A stretch of 64,000 nt of DNA from Colletotrichum lupini (GCF_023278565.1 NC_064677.1:3968001-4032000); one strand, 5' to 3'; shown: positions 1 to 10,328, counted from the first letter of the stretch. The notes: generated from the sequence alone by a model not told the origin. Made by a program: numbers and translations.

Positions 1-419
1 GCAGCATTGCCTGGGTATGAAGGTGATTCAATGGAGGTGAGCGGCGTGCCGCTGGATGGAGGGATATGAGATATGCCGCTGGGGACAGCTCGTCGCGCAG
101 CCGTACTGAAGACGGATGAGCCCGTACTCGCGTAAGAGCTTGCAGATCCGACAGCGTTGAGAGTGTCTCCTAAGGGCGACTCATGACCGTCGTGTGGCTG
201 TTGCGAAGTGTCGGAAGGTAGGCCATCAGCCGTGGATGACCTTTCTCCAGTTGTGCCGTTGACCGAAGGGGTGCCGCCGCTCTTGGAGCCGCTAAGCAGG
301 CCACCTGCCGAGTCTTGAACCTTAGCCTTTGCCTTTTCTCGTTCGTTGGCTCTGTCCCTAGCGACGCGGGGGGCTGCAGGGAAGAACTGCGCGAAGCTCG
401 CCGAAGATTGGCGGGTCAT
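1..419 (-). CDS. set1: SET1-like histone H3 lysine-4 methyltransferase, N-terminal end only (runs off the window)
   Basis: An uninterrupted minus-strand frame starts at ATG 419-417 and stays open to base 1, giving about 139 residues. The start reads MTRQSSASFAQFFPAAPR, followed by RDRANEREKAKAK and then a Ser/Thr/Gly/Pro-rich stretch. As I recall the family, this SFAQFFPAAPR opening with a basic RDRA..E segment is typical of the disordered N-terminus of SET1 in Sordariomycetes, the catalytic subunit of COMPASS that methylates H3K4 in the nucleus. The RRM, N-SET and SET domains would lie to the left of the window and are not visible, so catalytic residues cannot be checked. The frame is easily missed because it has no stop inside the window. 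The identification rests only on the N-terminal signature; an unrelated disordered protein is the alternative. Confidence 0.68.
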   Translation of the reverse strand, partial: MTRQSSASFAQFFPAAPRVARDRANEREKAKAKVQDSAGGLLSGSKSGGTPSVNGTTGERSSTADGLPSDTSQQPHDGHESPLGDTLNAVGSASSYASTGSSVFSTAARRAVPSGISHIPPSSGTPLTSIESPSYPGNA

Positions 420-1558
420 CGTGAGATTGTTCAGCTTTCACCGCTCTCGCCTGCCACCAACCATCGTCTCTTATATGTCGGATGATCTTAAAGGACAGAG
501 GTCATCGCCGAAGAAAGCGGCCGCAGCGGTGTAGCGGGAGAAAAGGTCGCGGAGTCGCTGTTCACGCGACCGATGCGTAGCTAGCGACACGAGTGAATGG
601 CAAGAGGCAGGAGTCCGACTGCGTCATTCAAGGAAGAATAGGTCCCAGTCGCAAAGGACTCAGAGTCGATGCGATCAACCAGCAGGTTTGCAAACGAGGT
701 CGGATGATTCGTGCGATGCGACTGACGGATATGAGGCTGGAGAAAATGTAGCAGTGAGGTCAGAAAGTTGGAGGTTGAAGAGTGTCCAAACCTTTCAGGG
801 ATGCGATTTAGCGGAGACCAGCCACGGAACAAGGCGAGGGAGCACCGTTACGCATGGATGCTCAGACGGGACCTGCGTGACGAGGACCGGTGTGAGAGCA
901 AGTATTCCTCTGCAAATATTCGGTGCTGGGTACAACCGGCAATTTGGGTGGGGATGAAGCTGCCTCTTCTGACAGCTGGCACCGGAGAGAGTCGCGTCGC
1001 CAGACCTTCCACTTTGCTCAATTTTCGCGTCTTGCTAGGCAAGGACGTGAAGGACAGGGGCACCGCATAAACTGTCCAGTTGCATCATGGCCGAGCCAAT
1101 GGAGTAACTGATTAACCTCGTGCCAATCATTCCATCTTCCAATCACTGTGCCAGAGAGATACACTCCTTGTTTACACCATTTTTGAATGCTAATTCGAGA
1201 GGTTTGACAGGCCGCAAGCACCTGAGGACATGGAAGCCAGTCGAAATTTAGAACTGCAAATCAATCGACTCAAGTGATACATGCAGGCAGCTGTGGCTTG
1301 CTATGAGAGCCAAAGCCTCTCCCTGATGTGAATGATCCATGCTGGGTAATAAGTTATACAGAGTCAAACAAAGTAAATAAATACAGTCATTGTAAACCCT
1401 GGTCGCGAACACAGTCTTTGATCGCCCGTTTGACCTCGCGGGCATTGCATGTGGGCAACAATGCCAGCCAAAAAACGCCTCCAAGTCCCCAGCCGTCCTG
1501 CTGTTTTACAAACGAGGGTAATCATCTCCAAACGCCATCCATCAACATAGTTGAGCGA
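420..1558. other. Intergenic region between SET1-like 5' end and securin-like 3' end
   Basis: About 1.1 kb with only short frames on both strands, mostly opening from non-ATG codons and with no recognisable motif. It should hold the promoter and leader of the SET1-like gene and the 3' untranslated region of the securin-like gene. I see no RNA gene or repeat here. Confidence 0.6.
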
Positions 1559-2919
1559 TTAAAATGTCAACTTCATCTCAAATTCATCGTCTTCGAACTC
1601 TTCGTTTCGTGGACCCGCGCTGCCGATGCCATCATCTTCGTCATCCCCGGCGGGATCGAAGATGGATAGGAATTGGAGTTTGCCGAGCTCCTCGCTGTCG
1701 TTCCGGGCCTCCTGTCTATGCTTCTGAGGGGATGCGTCACGTCTCATAGTCATCTTTGGAGCTAGGGTCGTTTTCGCATCTGTCGAGACCGACCGAGCTG
1801 CAGCGGCGGATGCTGGGCGCCCGCTAACAAAGGAAGAGGCTGAGCGACCCTTTGTGTAGCCCAGTGTGTTTCTCGACACGGCTTCTCCCATGGCACTCTC
1901 AGCGACCGAAGACTTCGGGGCCACAGCAGGCCTGTTGGGTCTGGTCTTCGGAAGGATAGAAGAAATTGGTCTTCTGACCGTGGGCTTTTGCTCGACAACT
2001 TTCTTCTGTCTGATGGTGTTGCCGGTGGACATTGACAGAGCAGACGCAGCTCTTCTAGAGGTAATCGTGGGCGGGTACTTGGGAGCACCTCCAACCGCCT
2101 TTCTTGTGACGGCCGGGTTAGGAGCCGGGGCTGGTGCCTTTCGCTGAGAGATGGCGGAAGTCTCAGGAACGTCCGAGACGGACCAGTCCATTTCCTGAAT
2201 GTCTCGGAGGATACGCTCGTCACTCTCCTTGAGAGCCTTCTGAAGCCTTTCCTGGTGCTGCCTGTCCTGAAGTCTGACTCCATCCTCGCCCATGGGGTTG
2301 TAGAAGTGGTTGTAGTATCCTTTGAACATGTTCTCGGGTTTGAGTCCCTCGAATGTTAGATCTCCCTTCGACAGGACATCCGACTCGTAAGGCAAGTCCT
2401 TGACGGTAGGAGGCGCGTACTCGACATCAGGCTCATCGGCTGGACCAGCCTGATCGTTGCGGACTTCTAGCTTAAGAGGGCCGACACTGGGAGACCGCTG
2501 CTTCAGCTTCTTGGTCGTCGTAGGTTTCGTCTGCGTTTTCTCGCCATCCTTTCCTCCGGTGTTCTGGGTGGCTCTAGCCTTTGCATTGGTGGTCTTGTTT
2601 CCGAGAGGTGCCCGAGCTCGTGTCTCTATCAAGGATGTTAGTCGCTTTTGATACCTCATATGACAGAATTGGAAGTGTTACCAGAAGGAGTGACGAGGTT
2701 CTGCTTCTTTGCCGTGAGTTGAATGTTTCCGTTGGCATTAGACTTGGCGGCGAGCACAGATTTGGCGCCTCCGACAGCGTTCTCGTCGTTGAGGGGAATT
2801 TTCAAGGGCGTCTTTGGGTACCGGGCTCCAGGGGTCTTGGGAGCCAGCTGCCCTTTCCCGGGAGCCAGACGAGCAGCTTGAGCTGCGTTGACCGCGTTCT
2901 CGTCACGAAGGGCCAGCAT
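1559..2919 (-). CDS. Securin-like sister-chromatid separation inhibitor (Cut2/Pds1 family)
   Basis: Two exons: 2919-2682 and 2625-1559, joined across a 56-nt intron (donor GTAACA, branch CTAACA, acceptor TAG), giving 434 aa. The joined codon is Glu before TRARAPLG. Securin binds and inhibits separase until the anaphase-promoting complex destroys it. The N-terminus carries two DEN boxes (residues 6-8 and 45-47) and the basic run PKTPLKIPLNDENAV. A central conserved block reads LPYESD, then LKPENMFKGYYNHFYNP, then EMDWSVSDVPET near residues 130-225. The tail is Ser/Pro/Lys-rich and ends in an acidic segment (DDEDDG, EFEDDEFE). This order fits fungal securins, which are weakly conserved and mostly disordered. 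No clear RxxL destruction box was found near the start. An extra upstream coding exon cannot be excluded. The gene is divergent from tropomyosin. Confidence 0.65.
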
Positions 2920-3529
2920 TTTGCATAGAGCCAGAGGGGTTGTTGATTCTGTCGTTGACTCGGCGTCTTCTTTGGTCGTGCTGGATCGTAATTGCGTGGT
3001 GCTGTATTGTCGTCATCAATCCCTTCACTTTGGAGTCTGTCATGGGTTGAAGAGACGATAGAGATCGTAAACGGACCCGTATGTTTGGGGCGTTGTTGTC
3101 GGGACAACGACGAAAGAAGCTCAGACCCTGCGGAAACCCCCGTACAAAGTTCACCTCTAGGCTCTACCGCAGTACCTAGGTGGGAAAGCAGTAAAGCACC
3201 GTGCCACAGCCCAACCCCACCTGACTGACCCCACTGCCCGCGTCTGAGCTAATCCGATTGCAGCTTCCTTCCAGCGTGTGAAGACCAGGCCTGTCTGGCT
3301 GCTGGCTGGCATGCTGAGGGTGGTCCGCCACAGGTCGCATGGAGCGGACTTGCATGTAGAGGGGCAGTTATTTCAACACCTCACACCCTTTCCTCCCGTT
3401 TCCATCCTCGACAGCTGCGATCCCACATCCACCGATCCCGTTCCCGTTCTCAACTTCAGCAACTCTCCTTATCGCAATCAACCTGCACCGACTCTACTAC
3501 AACGTCAAAGCAACTCGCAGCTATTCATC
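2920..3529. promoter_or_regulatory. Divergent intergenic region, securin-like / tropomyosin
   Basis: About 610 bp shared by two genes transcribed away from each other, so it must hold both promoters and leaders. It contains the palindromic TACCTAGGT at 3173-3181, a motif that recurs in other intergenic regions here. The last 100 bases before the tropomyosin start are C/T-rich, as is common in filamentous fungal leaders. Confidence 0.5.
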
Positions 3530-4261
3530 ATGGACCGTATCAAGGAGGTAAGTTTGCCATTTTGACTCTGGCTCCACCCGACTGCTACCGGCGGTCTGGA
3601 GGGGTAAGATATCCCCAATGTGTCGTGTCATCGATGCTGACAACGACGGTGTCAATCAGAAAATGAACCAGCTTCGTCTGGAGGCCGACGATAACGCCGC
3701 AAAGGTTGAGGAGCTCCAGACCAAGGTCAAGTCTCTGGAGCAGGAGAACCTGTCCAAGGAGCAGGAGATCACCTCCCTGCAGCACAAGAACGGTCTGCTC
3801 GAGGGCGAAGTCGAGAAGCTTGAGACTGCAGTTAAGGACTTCAAGAAGGCTGCCGACGAGAGCGCTGGCACCGGCACACAAAACGAGACTCTCCAGCGCA
3901 GACTCCAGCTCCTCGAGGAGGAGGCCGAGGAGGCGGACAAGACCCTTCGGGAAGCCAACGAGAAGTACGTTCTGGACCCTGTTTGCCGAATCGATGATAC
4001 CCCCTTTTCACTCTCCGACCCCCATCGTGTTCATTAAAGCCCGCCCCACCGAACGACCGACCGATGCATTACTTATTACTTACACCGTCTTTTCACAGGC
4101 TCCGACAGACCGACGTCAAGGCCGGCCACTTCGAGCGCAAGGTCCAGGCTCTCGAGTCGGAGCGCGACCAGTGGGAGTCCAAGTACGAGGAGATGGCCAA
4201 GAAGTACGCGACGGTCCAGAAGGAGCTCGAGGACTTCCAGGCCGAGATTGGCAACATCTAA
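3530..4261 (+). CDS. tpm1: Tropomyosin (Cdc8/Tpm1 type)
   Basis: Three exons: 3530-3547 (only 18 nt), 3660-3964 and 4099-4261, giving 161 aa, the same length as fission yeast Cdc8. It begins MDRIKEKMNQLRLEADD and is a continuous heptad-repeat coiled coil with no globular domain, ending FQAEIGNI. Tropomyosin dimers polymerise head to tail along formin-nucleated actin cables and the cytokinetic ring. Both introns have canonical ends (GTAAGT...CAG and GTACGT...CAG). The start is fixed by the conserved family opening, since exon 2 continues in frame after the six-codon first exon. Its 3' end faces RRP17. Identification is close to certain from length, heptads and terminal sequences. Confidence 0.93.
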
Positions 4262-4605
4262 GGTCCTTGTTGCGCGTGTCATTTATGCAAGGCTTTTCTA
4301 CATGATAGACTCCTGGCTTGGGACACTGTGTTGGCGATCTGACTTAGCTATCCCAACAAGCGGTGGAATGCAAATGACGGGACGGTTCGCGACCGAGTTA
4401 TAGCAGCCTTATTTTTACTCCTTTTTTTGTAACCCCGGCCAACAAAGAGCTTTGTTCTGTCAGATGCCCCCCCCCTGGTCTTTGTTCAACAGACACAGAC
4501 ATCATGGGAATCTACACATAACCACCTCGGACCACGCTGGGCGTGAGGCAACTCCTTGGGCAAGCAGCTGCAGCAACCAATGCGAGATATTATACCCTCC
4601 TTCAA
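4262..4605. other. Convergent 3' intergenic region, tropomyosin / RRP17
   Basis: About 340 bp between two gene ends. It holds both 3' untranslated regions, with T-rich stretches near 4410-4430 and an eight-C run near 4467. No gene seen. Confidence 0.5.
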
Positions 4606-5383
4606 CTAATCTTTCTTGAACCTTGCCTTTTTGGCTTTTGCCTTCCTCGCTCCCAGTGACCTTTCTAATTTTGTTTCGTAGGTGAACTTCTTCTTCTGCT
4701 TCTTGGGCCACTCTTTCCGGTTCTTTGACTTTGCCGGCTGGTCAGATGCCTGCTTGTCCGCCTTGGATTCGTCTTGGCTGTCGTTCTCTTCCTCGTCGCC
4801 GTCTTGGTGGATCTTTTCGAGACCGTCCCGCGTCACGGATATGGCCTCGACCTTGACCGATGTGTAGCGGTCCTCGTCTATGTACTCGTCTTCGTAGTCC
4901 ACAATATCTGTCTGATCCTTGGCCGGCTCGTCGATGCCGTCCCACTCTTCGAAATCTGATCCGTTGATCTCCTGATTCCCATCCGAGTCTGCCTCCTGAG
5001 CCTCCTTGAGTAGAGCGCTCACGGCATTGACGTGGTCTTCGACTTCTCGTTGGCGCTCTTGTCTGATCTGTGATAACACCATCAGTACATGCGACGAGCA
5101 AGTGCAGGCAGCAGCATGCGTGTGCGTATGCAAGGGGAGACGGAAGGGCCGCGGTTGCCTCACTCACCTGTTTGCGCATCTCAATCTTCTCCTCCCGCGC
5201 CTTGGAGGCTGCCTGCTCCTGTGCCCATTTCTGCCGCTGCAGCTTGCGCTTGTGGAAACCCGTGAGGTAGTCTTCCCGCGCATCGAAATCGAAGTTGACC
5301 TCCTCGATCGCCGATACCGCCTTTCTCTTCTTCGAGGGGGGCGCACTGAGCACGGATTTCTTGGGCCGGGGTTTGGCGAACAT
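4606..5383 (-). CDS. rrp17: Ribosomal RNA-processing protein 17 (Nol12 family)
   Basis: Two exons: 5383-5168 and 5067-4606, separated by a 100-nt phase-0 intron (donor GTGAGT, acceptor CAG), giving 225 aa. The N-terminus (MFAKPRPKKSVLSAPPSKKR) is followed by the family block NFDFDAREDYLTGFHKRK at about residues 34-51, then a long charged helix rich in Lys, Glu, Arg and Gln across the intron (EMRKQ/IRQERQRE). A central acidic region and a very basic C-terminus (KKQKKKFTYETK, KAKAKKARFKKD) follow. Rrp17/Nol12 proteins are nucleolar RNA-binding exonuclease factors of 5.8S/25S rRNA 5' end maturation in the pre-60S particle. The block and the basic tail with nucleolar-type signals support the call. 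Confidence 0.88.
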
Positions 5384-6424
5384 TGTGTGTGTTTGGTTGA
5401 ATGTGTCGATAATGGGGCCTGTTGACTGGCTCGTGGTGGTGGTTTTTTCTCTGGCGGCGGCGGCGCAGTGAAATTTTCTGGATCCGACTCCATTGGGGGG
5501 TTTTTTTCTGGCAGCCTTGCAGGACCATGCCGCTGCAGCCTCTGTAAGGGCCCACTGACGCGGGCCAAGCCGAAGAGCTAAATGCGCTGGAACGGGCTCC
5601 AGGTCTCGCCCGCTAGGCGTGCATCTGTCAGCGAAACCAGTAGGTGACATCCCGAGGGGGCTTCACTGCATGATTCCTCGACTGCCGTGCATGCTGACAT
5701 GCTGACATTTCCTCTGATGATTTCAAGGTTCATGAAGCTCCGCTCACGTCAATCTGCTGTTTGATACGGTCACGAATGTTCGGATGGTTACCTATGTCGG
5801 AACCCAGTAGTTCTCACAATTGTGTTTTGTTTATCGAAGGTCTGCGTACGGCCCGACTCGTGACTTTCTTGCCCGTCCCGATGAGAGTCTCTTGTAGTTG
5901 TCCCTCGACGACTGCGAGCTGCTCAGTGCAGATATACCTTCTTGACATGCATGAACTCTTGAAGAGCCTTGAGGAGCCCGGGAGTGAGCTACACTATATG
6001 CATTAGAAATTGGAACGAGTGGTCATTCATATGCATTATGAATGTGGATTGTGTTAAAATGCCGATACCGCATTCCATGAGAATGTAGATCTTGAAGCAT
6101 CAAAAGCTATAGGTGAGTACAACTGGCGGGCGTTTTGATGAATTAAGGCTGCACCGCAGGTGCATCGCTCTTGTAAAACGATATGCAGGGGCGGGGCAGG
6201 TAGTGACCTTGATGAAACTGACCTGAAGAGGCCTTGTTGGATCGCGATTGCAGAAATGTATTTAAGCGGGCGTGCGTGTAGTTGCTGATTACGTTGAGCT
6301 CGCATAGACGCATGTATCCAAGCTACGTCGTCCCTGGAGCTAATCCGCAGCATAACTCCTGGCAGAACGACGAAGGCTAGCCATCGCATCCAAACGGGCA
6401 AGCTTTCAACCACATCAACCAGCC
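5384..6424. other. Divergent intergenic region, RRP17 / BIG1
   Basis: About 1 kb with promoters of both genes. Short frames on either strand lack recognisable motifs; one of 127 codons opening within BIG1 on the minus strand is judged chance. G- and C-homopolymer patches lie just upstream of RRP17 (5440-5510). Confidence 0.5.
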
Positions 6425-7381
6425 ATGCGTCTATCAAGAACAGCAGGCCTCATGGCCTTGTGCGCCTCGGTGCAGGCCTTCACCGACTCCTCGCCCTTCA
6501 TCATGCTCTCGACCGCTGAGTACGTTTCGACCTACCACCGAACCCTTCCATCCTCGTCATCGAACACTGCTAACATGTCTTTCTCCCCCTTAGGTTCGCG
6601 AAGTCCAACCCCGCTCAGCTTCAGACTCAGTTCCAGGTCGTCAAGGCCGTTCAGGGTCTCCTCTCCTCCTGCCCGACAGACCGCTACCTTCTCGTCTCCC
6701 AGCCCAACGTCAACGCGGCCGACATCCGCAACCCAGCCAGCGGCGACTGCCAATCGCCCAACCTGTGCCGCGCCATCTCCGACAAGGACGCTCGCGGCGT
6801 CTACAGCGTCGCCGAGGTCGTCGGCGAGGTGCCCATCGGAAAACTGGCCGATTACATCAAGAAGTCGTGCGCGGGCAAGACGGTCGAGGTCGAGGAGGCC
6901 AGGCTCGCTGCCCTCGGACGGGACGCGAGAGCCGCCACACTCGCCGACAACGACCACGCCCTGGGCCAGCGCCTCGAGAAGCTGCGCAAGGCGTCGGATT
7001 CGTACACCGTCATCTACCTCGCCAGCCCCTCGGAGCCCACCTACGAGGCCGAGTTCACCACCGAGCCTCTGCACGCGGAGCTCAAGCGCCACGAGGCGAG
7101 CCTGCGACACGTCAGGAGGGCCGACAACCAGACCGAGTGGAGCAAGCTGCCTCTTTTTGAAAAATACGTCTTCTTCTCCCCAGGTGAGTGATGGAGTCTC
7201 GTCGATTCGTGGTGCTATGAATGAGACTGACATGACCGTAGGCGTCTTCCACGCCATTATCGCCACTATTGTTCTCTTCAGCATTCTCGGTGTCGGCATC
7301 AGGGCTCTCGCCAGCCTCGAGATCCCGTACGGTGCTTTCGAGAAGGAGAACGGCCCTGCGGCTCACAAAAAGGCCCAGTAG
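6425..7381 (+). CDS. big1: BIG1, ER type I membrane protein (beta-1,6-glucan synthesis / V-ATPase S1-like)
   Basis: Three exons: 6425-6519, 6594-7183 and 7242-7381, giving 274 aa. Intron 1 has a GTACGT donor, branch CTAAC near 6570 and a TAG acceptor; intron 2 has GTGAGT and TAG. A signal peptide covers residues 1 to about 18 (MRLSRTAGLMALCASVQA). The luminal part contains ESNPAQ-like FAKSNPAQLQ and the CPTDRYLLVSQP segment. One membrane helix lies at about 231-251 (FHAIIATIVLFSILGVGIRAL), followed by a short cytosolic tail ending KKAQ. Big1 is needed for cell-wall beta-1,6-glucan and is related to the V-ATPase assembly factor Voa1/S1. The tail fits the KKXX COPI retrieval motif, in agreement with ER residence. 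Confidence 0.88.
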   Translation: MRLSRTAGLMALCASVQAFTDSSPFIMLSTAEYVSTYHRTLPSSSSNTANMSFSPLGSRSPTPLSFRLSSRSSRPFRVSSPPARQTATFSSPSPTSTRPTSATQPAATANRPTCAAPSPTRTLAASTASPRSSARCPSENWPITSRSRARARRSRSRRPGSLPSDGTREPPHSPTTTTPWASASRSCARRRIRTPSSTSPAPRSPPTRPSSPPSLCTRSSSATRRACDTSGGPTTRPSGASCLFLKNTSSSPQVSDGVSSIRGAMNETDMTVGVFHAIIATIVLFSILGVGIRALASLEIPYGAFEKENGPAAHKKAQ

Positions 7382-7804
7382 ATGTGTATCAAAATCGCCG
7401 CCAGGCATTTTTTTCCAGGAGTGCCTCCTTCAACAACCTGTGTATTTCATTTGAGAACGTCGGGAGTTATCGGCTGGCTTTTGACAGGCATGTTTCGAGT
7501 AAAGGCGGAGGAACCAAGGGGCATGATACTTAGAGAGCACAGGAAAGGGGCCCTGTGGTCTGTAGAGACCAATGTAGTGTTTTTCTCGCAAATGGCATGA
7601 AATGTATTTCTATAACAAATGGACCTTTTTTTTCTTCCTCTGTTTGCCGCCCACCTCCCCTCCCCCCACAACAGAGAACCTTCATGCTTTGTTGTGAGAG
7701 GAGAAAAACGCCATGAACGCCTACTACAGCCTCGTCGGCCGTCTCAAATCAAAATTCTTCATCATCTCTCCAAACTTGGTCCCCCATGATCGGAGCGTTG
7801 CCTC
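7382..7804. other. Convergent 3' intergenic region, BIG1 / TRM112
   Basis: About 420 bp of 3' flanking sequence for both genes. It contains a T-run followed by a C-rich patch at 7626-7670. No gene seen. Confidence 0.5.
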
Positions 7805-8353
7805 TTAGACCAAGTGACTCGGCAGCAAAAAGTTAGCGATGCCCTCGCGAATGGCGTACTCGTGTCCGCAGTTGCCGCAGACGAGCTTGCCCTCCATGAT
7901 CTGCGTCTCCATGAGGAGGTGGTGCAGTTCCTTGAGCATCTTCTCGTCGCCCTCGAGTTGCTCTGCCGAGGGGGCCTCCGTGGGGAGTTCGGGGAAGCCC
8001 AGCTTTTAAGGTGACTAATTAGCAATCTGCACGTACATGAAACAAAAGAGATGGTGTAGGGGACGTATATGAGTTTGGATGATGTATAGAAATAAGACAT
8101 CTTCAGACGGAAGACCAAAATATGAGGGAAAATACAATGTAAGATAAAGTATGAATGAGAGCCTTACCTCAGTTGCGTTCGTTCGCAGAGCGGCCCAGTC
8201 TAAGCGGGGCAGGACGTTGAAGAGAAGTTGGGGGTTGACCTCGATGTCGTCCTGCGCCAGCTCTGCGTCCTTGGGGTGGAGGGGGAACGAGGCCGCGGAG
8301 GACTTGCAGGCCTTGACCGCGCAGGTCAAAAAGTTGAGACTAAGCAGCTTCAT
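7805..8353 (-). CDS. trm112: TRM112, zinc-binding activator of methyltransferases
   Basis: Two exons: 8353-8168 and 8002-7805, across a 165-nt phase-0 intron (donor GTAAGG, acceptor AAG after an in-frame stop rules out a nearer TAG), giving 127 aa. The ends match the family: MKLLSLNFLTCAVKAC at the start and CGNCGHEYAIREGIANFLLP at the end, with terminal PSHLV. The four cysteines (C11, C16 and the CGNC pair) form the zinc-knuckle site, and the central helix-rich part includes the VLPRLDWAAL segment. Trm112 is the obligate partner of Trm9, Trm11, Mtq2 and Bud23, so it acts in tRNA, eRF1 and 18S rRNA methylation. Length is as expected. The acceptor AAG is less common than YAG but is required by frame and homology. 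Confidence 0.93.
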
Positions 8354-8688
8354 ATTTTTTTCTCTTGTTTTGTCTTGCGGGCGTCAGGTATGATCGGTTG
8401 TTCGCTATTCAACTGTAGAGGGGTGTGTTTGAGTTGAAATTTGGCCAGTACGGAATTTTTTTGGTACCCCACACGTGATGCGCTTTGGGATGGGTGCTTT
8501 ACAGCTATTGGACTATGCTTTAAGAGAATGCAAGACGTAGATACAACATTTTCAACATCACGACAAATTGCACATTCGAATATAGTTGACATATGCATGT
8601 GATGGCCATTTCTTGTTAGCTGGCATTTGTTGTTGTCTTGTATTTCCTGAGCCAAGTCGATGCCCGCTTCCCCCTGTCAAATCCCCCT
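8354..8688. promoter_or_regulatory. Upstream region of TRM112, behind the cyclophilin 3' end
   Basis: About 335 bp separating two genes on the same strand. It must hold the TRM112 promoter and the 3' untranslated region of the long cyclophilin isoform. No other feature seen. Confidence 0.45.
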
Positions 8689-9818
8689 TTACGCCATAGT
8701 CTTCTCGTAGCCGACATCTCTTGCGGCCCTGGACTTGCTGAACTTGATGTAGGCGACGATCGCAGCAACAACAACACCACCGAAGAGACCCTTCTGGATT
8801 AGGGACCAGCCCTCGCCGGAGCCCACCTCCAGCGGCGTATCCTCGTTGGAGTAGCCTGACGCCCACTCGCTAGTGCCGTATTCGCCTGCAACGAGGGGGG
8901 CGTAGCCATCAGCAAACCAAGTACGTTTTTGTGTGTTGTTTCATCAATTTCGGGAGGTCATCAGCGGGAAGAGTCAAGGTGGAATGGTGTAAAAAGTGTC
9001 GGGTTGATGATAAAACGAGGAGACAGCGAGGGACGACGGGTTGTCACAGTACGTGCTCAGAGTTCCACGTGGATACCTTCAGGGGGCACCTCCAGCTCTC
9101 CGCTCTTTGCGATCTTGATCGTCTTGGCGGGGCGGTCGCCGGGCTGGGTCTGGGCCTGCTCGATCTTCTCGACGACGTCGAAGCCCTCGAGGACCTCGCC
9201 GAAGACGACGTGACGGCCATCGAGCCAACTGTGATTGTAGAGTTAGCGCAACTTCGTGGGTATGGAGTGTTTGTAGTTGTCGGCGAGGTGTGCTTACGAG
9301 GTGATAACGGTGGTGATGAAGAACTGGGAGCCGTTGGTGTCCTTGCCGGCGTTGGCCATGGACAGGAGACCCTTCTTGGAGTGCTTAAGCTTGAAGTTCT
9401 CATCGGGGAACTTCTCGCCGTAGACTGTGGAGTTTCCATATCGTCAGTCATCACGCAGAACTGTGAAAGCGGTTTGGATTGAGAGCAACTCACTGGACTT
9501 GCCACCAGTGCCATCGCCCTTGGTGAAGTCACCACCCTGGATCATGAACTGCTTGATAACGCGGTGGAAGGTAGAGCCCTCGTAGCCGAAGCCCTTCTCG
9601 CCGGTGGCGAGAGCGCGGAAGTTCTCAGCGGTCTTGGGGACAGTCTTTCCGTACAGACCCATGGTGATGCGGCCGAGGGGCTCATCGCCGTGGGTGATGT
9701 CGAAGTAGACCTTGTGGGTGATCTTGGGGCCCTTGGCAGCCTCAGCGGTCTGCGCGAAGAAGGCCAGAGCCACTCCGGCGAGGAGGAGGGCAGAGACGAG
9801 TCTCTGAATGCTGAACAT
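8689..9818 (-). CDS. cypB: Cyclophilin B, predicted membrane-anchored splice isoform
   Basis: The same first three exons, but the third ends early at 9077. Splicing over a 191-nt intron (9076-8886) joins an extra exon, 8885-8689. Frame is kept exactly and yields 266 aa. The donor is GTATCC (weak at +5), the branch CTGAT lies about 25 nt before the acceptor, and the acceptor GCAG is good. The isomerase domain is unchanged up to VPPEG (residue 202). The HVEL end is replaced by [20 protein letters not shown], a membrane helix at about 234-250 ([17 protein letters not shown]) and a basic tail ending GYEKTMA. The intron removes the stop codon of the soluble form, so the two products are mutually exclusive. 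The open frame, hydrophobic helix and splice signals make chance unlikely, but expression is inferred, not seen. Confidence 0.7.
9057..9818 (-). CDS. cypB: Cyclophilin B, soluble ER isoform (peptidyl-prolyl cis-trans isomerase)
   Basis: Exons 9818-9494, 9424-9298 and 9228-9057, with the last read through to its own TGA, give 207 aa. A signal peptide ends near residue 27 ([11 protein letters not shown]). The cyclophilin fold follows, with the catalytic block [20 protein letters not shown], the binding-pocket segment [17 protein letters not shown] and the cyclosporin-binding tryptophan in [11 protein letters not shown]. The protein ends GIHVEL, a plausible HDEL-type ER retrieval signal. It accelerates proline isomerisation during folding in the secretory pathway. 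The three exons are certain from homology and clean splice sites. The ATG at 9818 is the first in frame; an upstream GTG in the same frame is not a start. This gene also has the alternative ending described in the overlapping entry. Confidence 0.9.
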
Positions 9819-10328
9819 GATGGACACTGCGCACTGAACTCGATCAATTGGGGAAAGAAATTCAGATTCTGTGGATGCAAGTAAGAACCGTCTGGGAAGG
9901 GAGGAGAGGTTATCGCCAGAAGGGACAGTGTGTTAAATAGAGGGACCCTCGGAACCGTAGAGCTACGTTTCAAACTCCCCTCTCTGAAGCACGCGAATGA
10001 GGAAGTCGAGCTCGGACCCTGGTCGCCGCAACTGCCCAATGGGGGGAGGCAATCCGTGGAAGTGGATGGGTCCATGGCATAAAGGGTCGCCTTCTGGGCG
10101 GATCAGTGCTATCAATGCAGCCGGGCAGCCACTGGTGTCACTAGACTACGTGCAGCACCTGCCACCGCCGCGTTGCAATTGGATCCACTATTTTCCGGCG
10201 CCGACTCTCCGTGAGTGCATCGATGATTTCGAAGTTTCGCGATCCCATCATCAATTGCAGGCACCGGATCAGCCCGCGGCGACGATAGTGACGCTCTTTT
10301 CGAGGACTCGGGTTTTAAATTGAAGAAA
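9819..10328. promoter_or_regulatory. Divergent intergenic region, cyclophilin B / uS13m
   Basis: About 510 bp between two start codons pointing away from each other. It holds both promoters. No gene or RNA seen. Confidence 0.5.
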
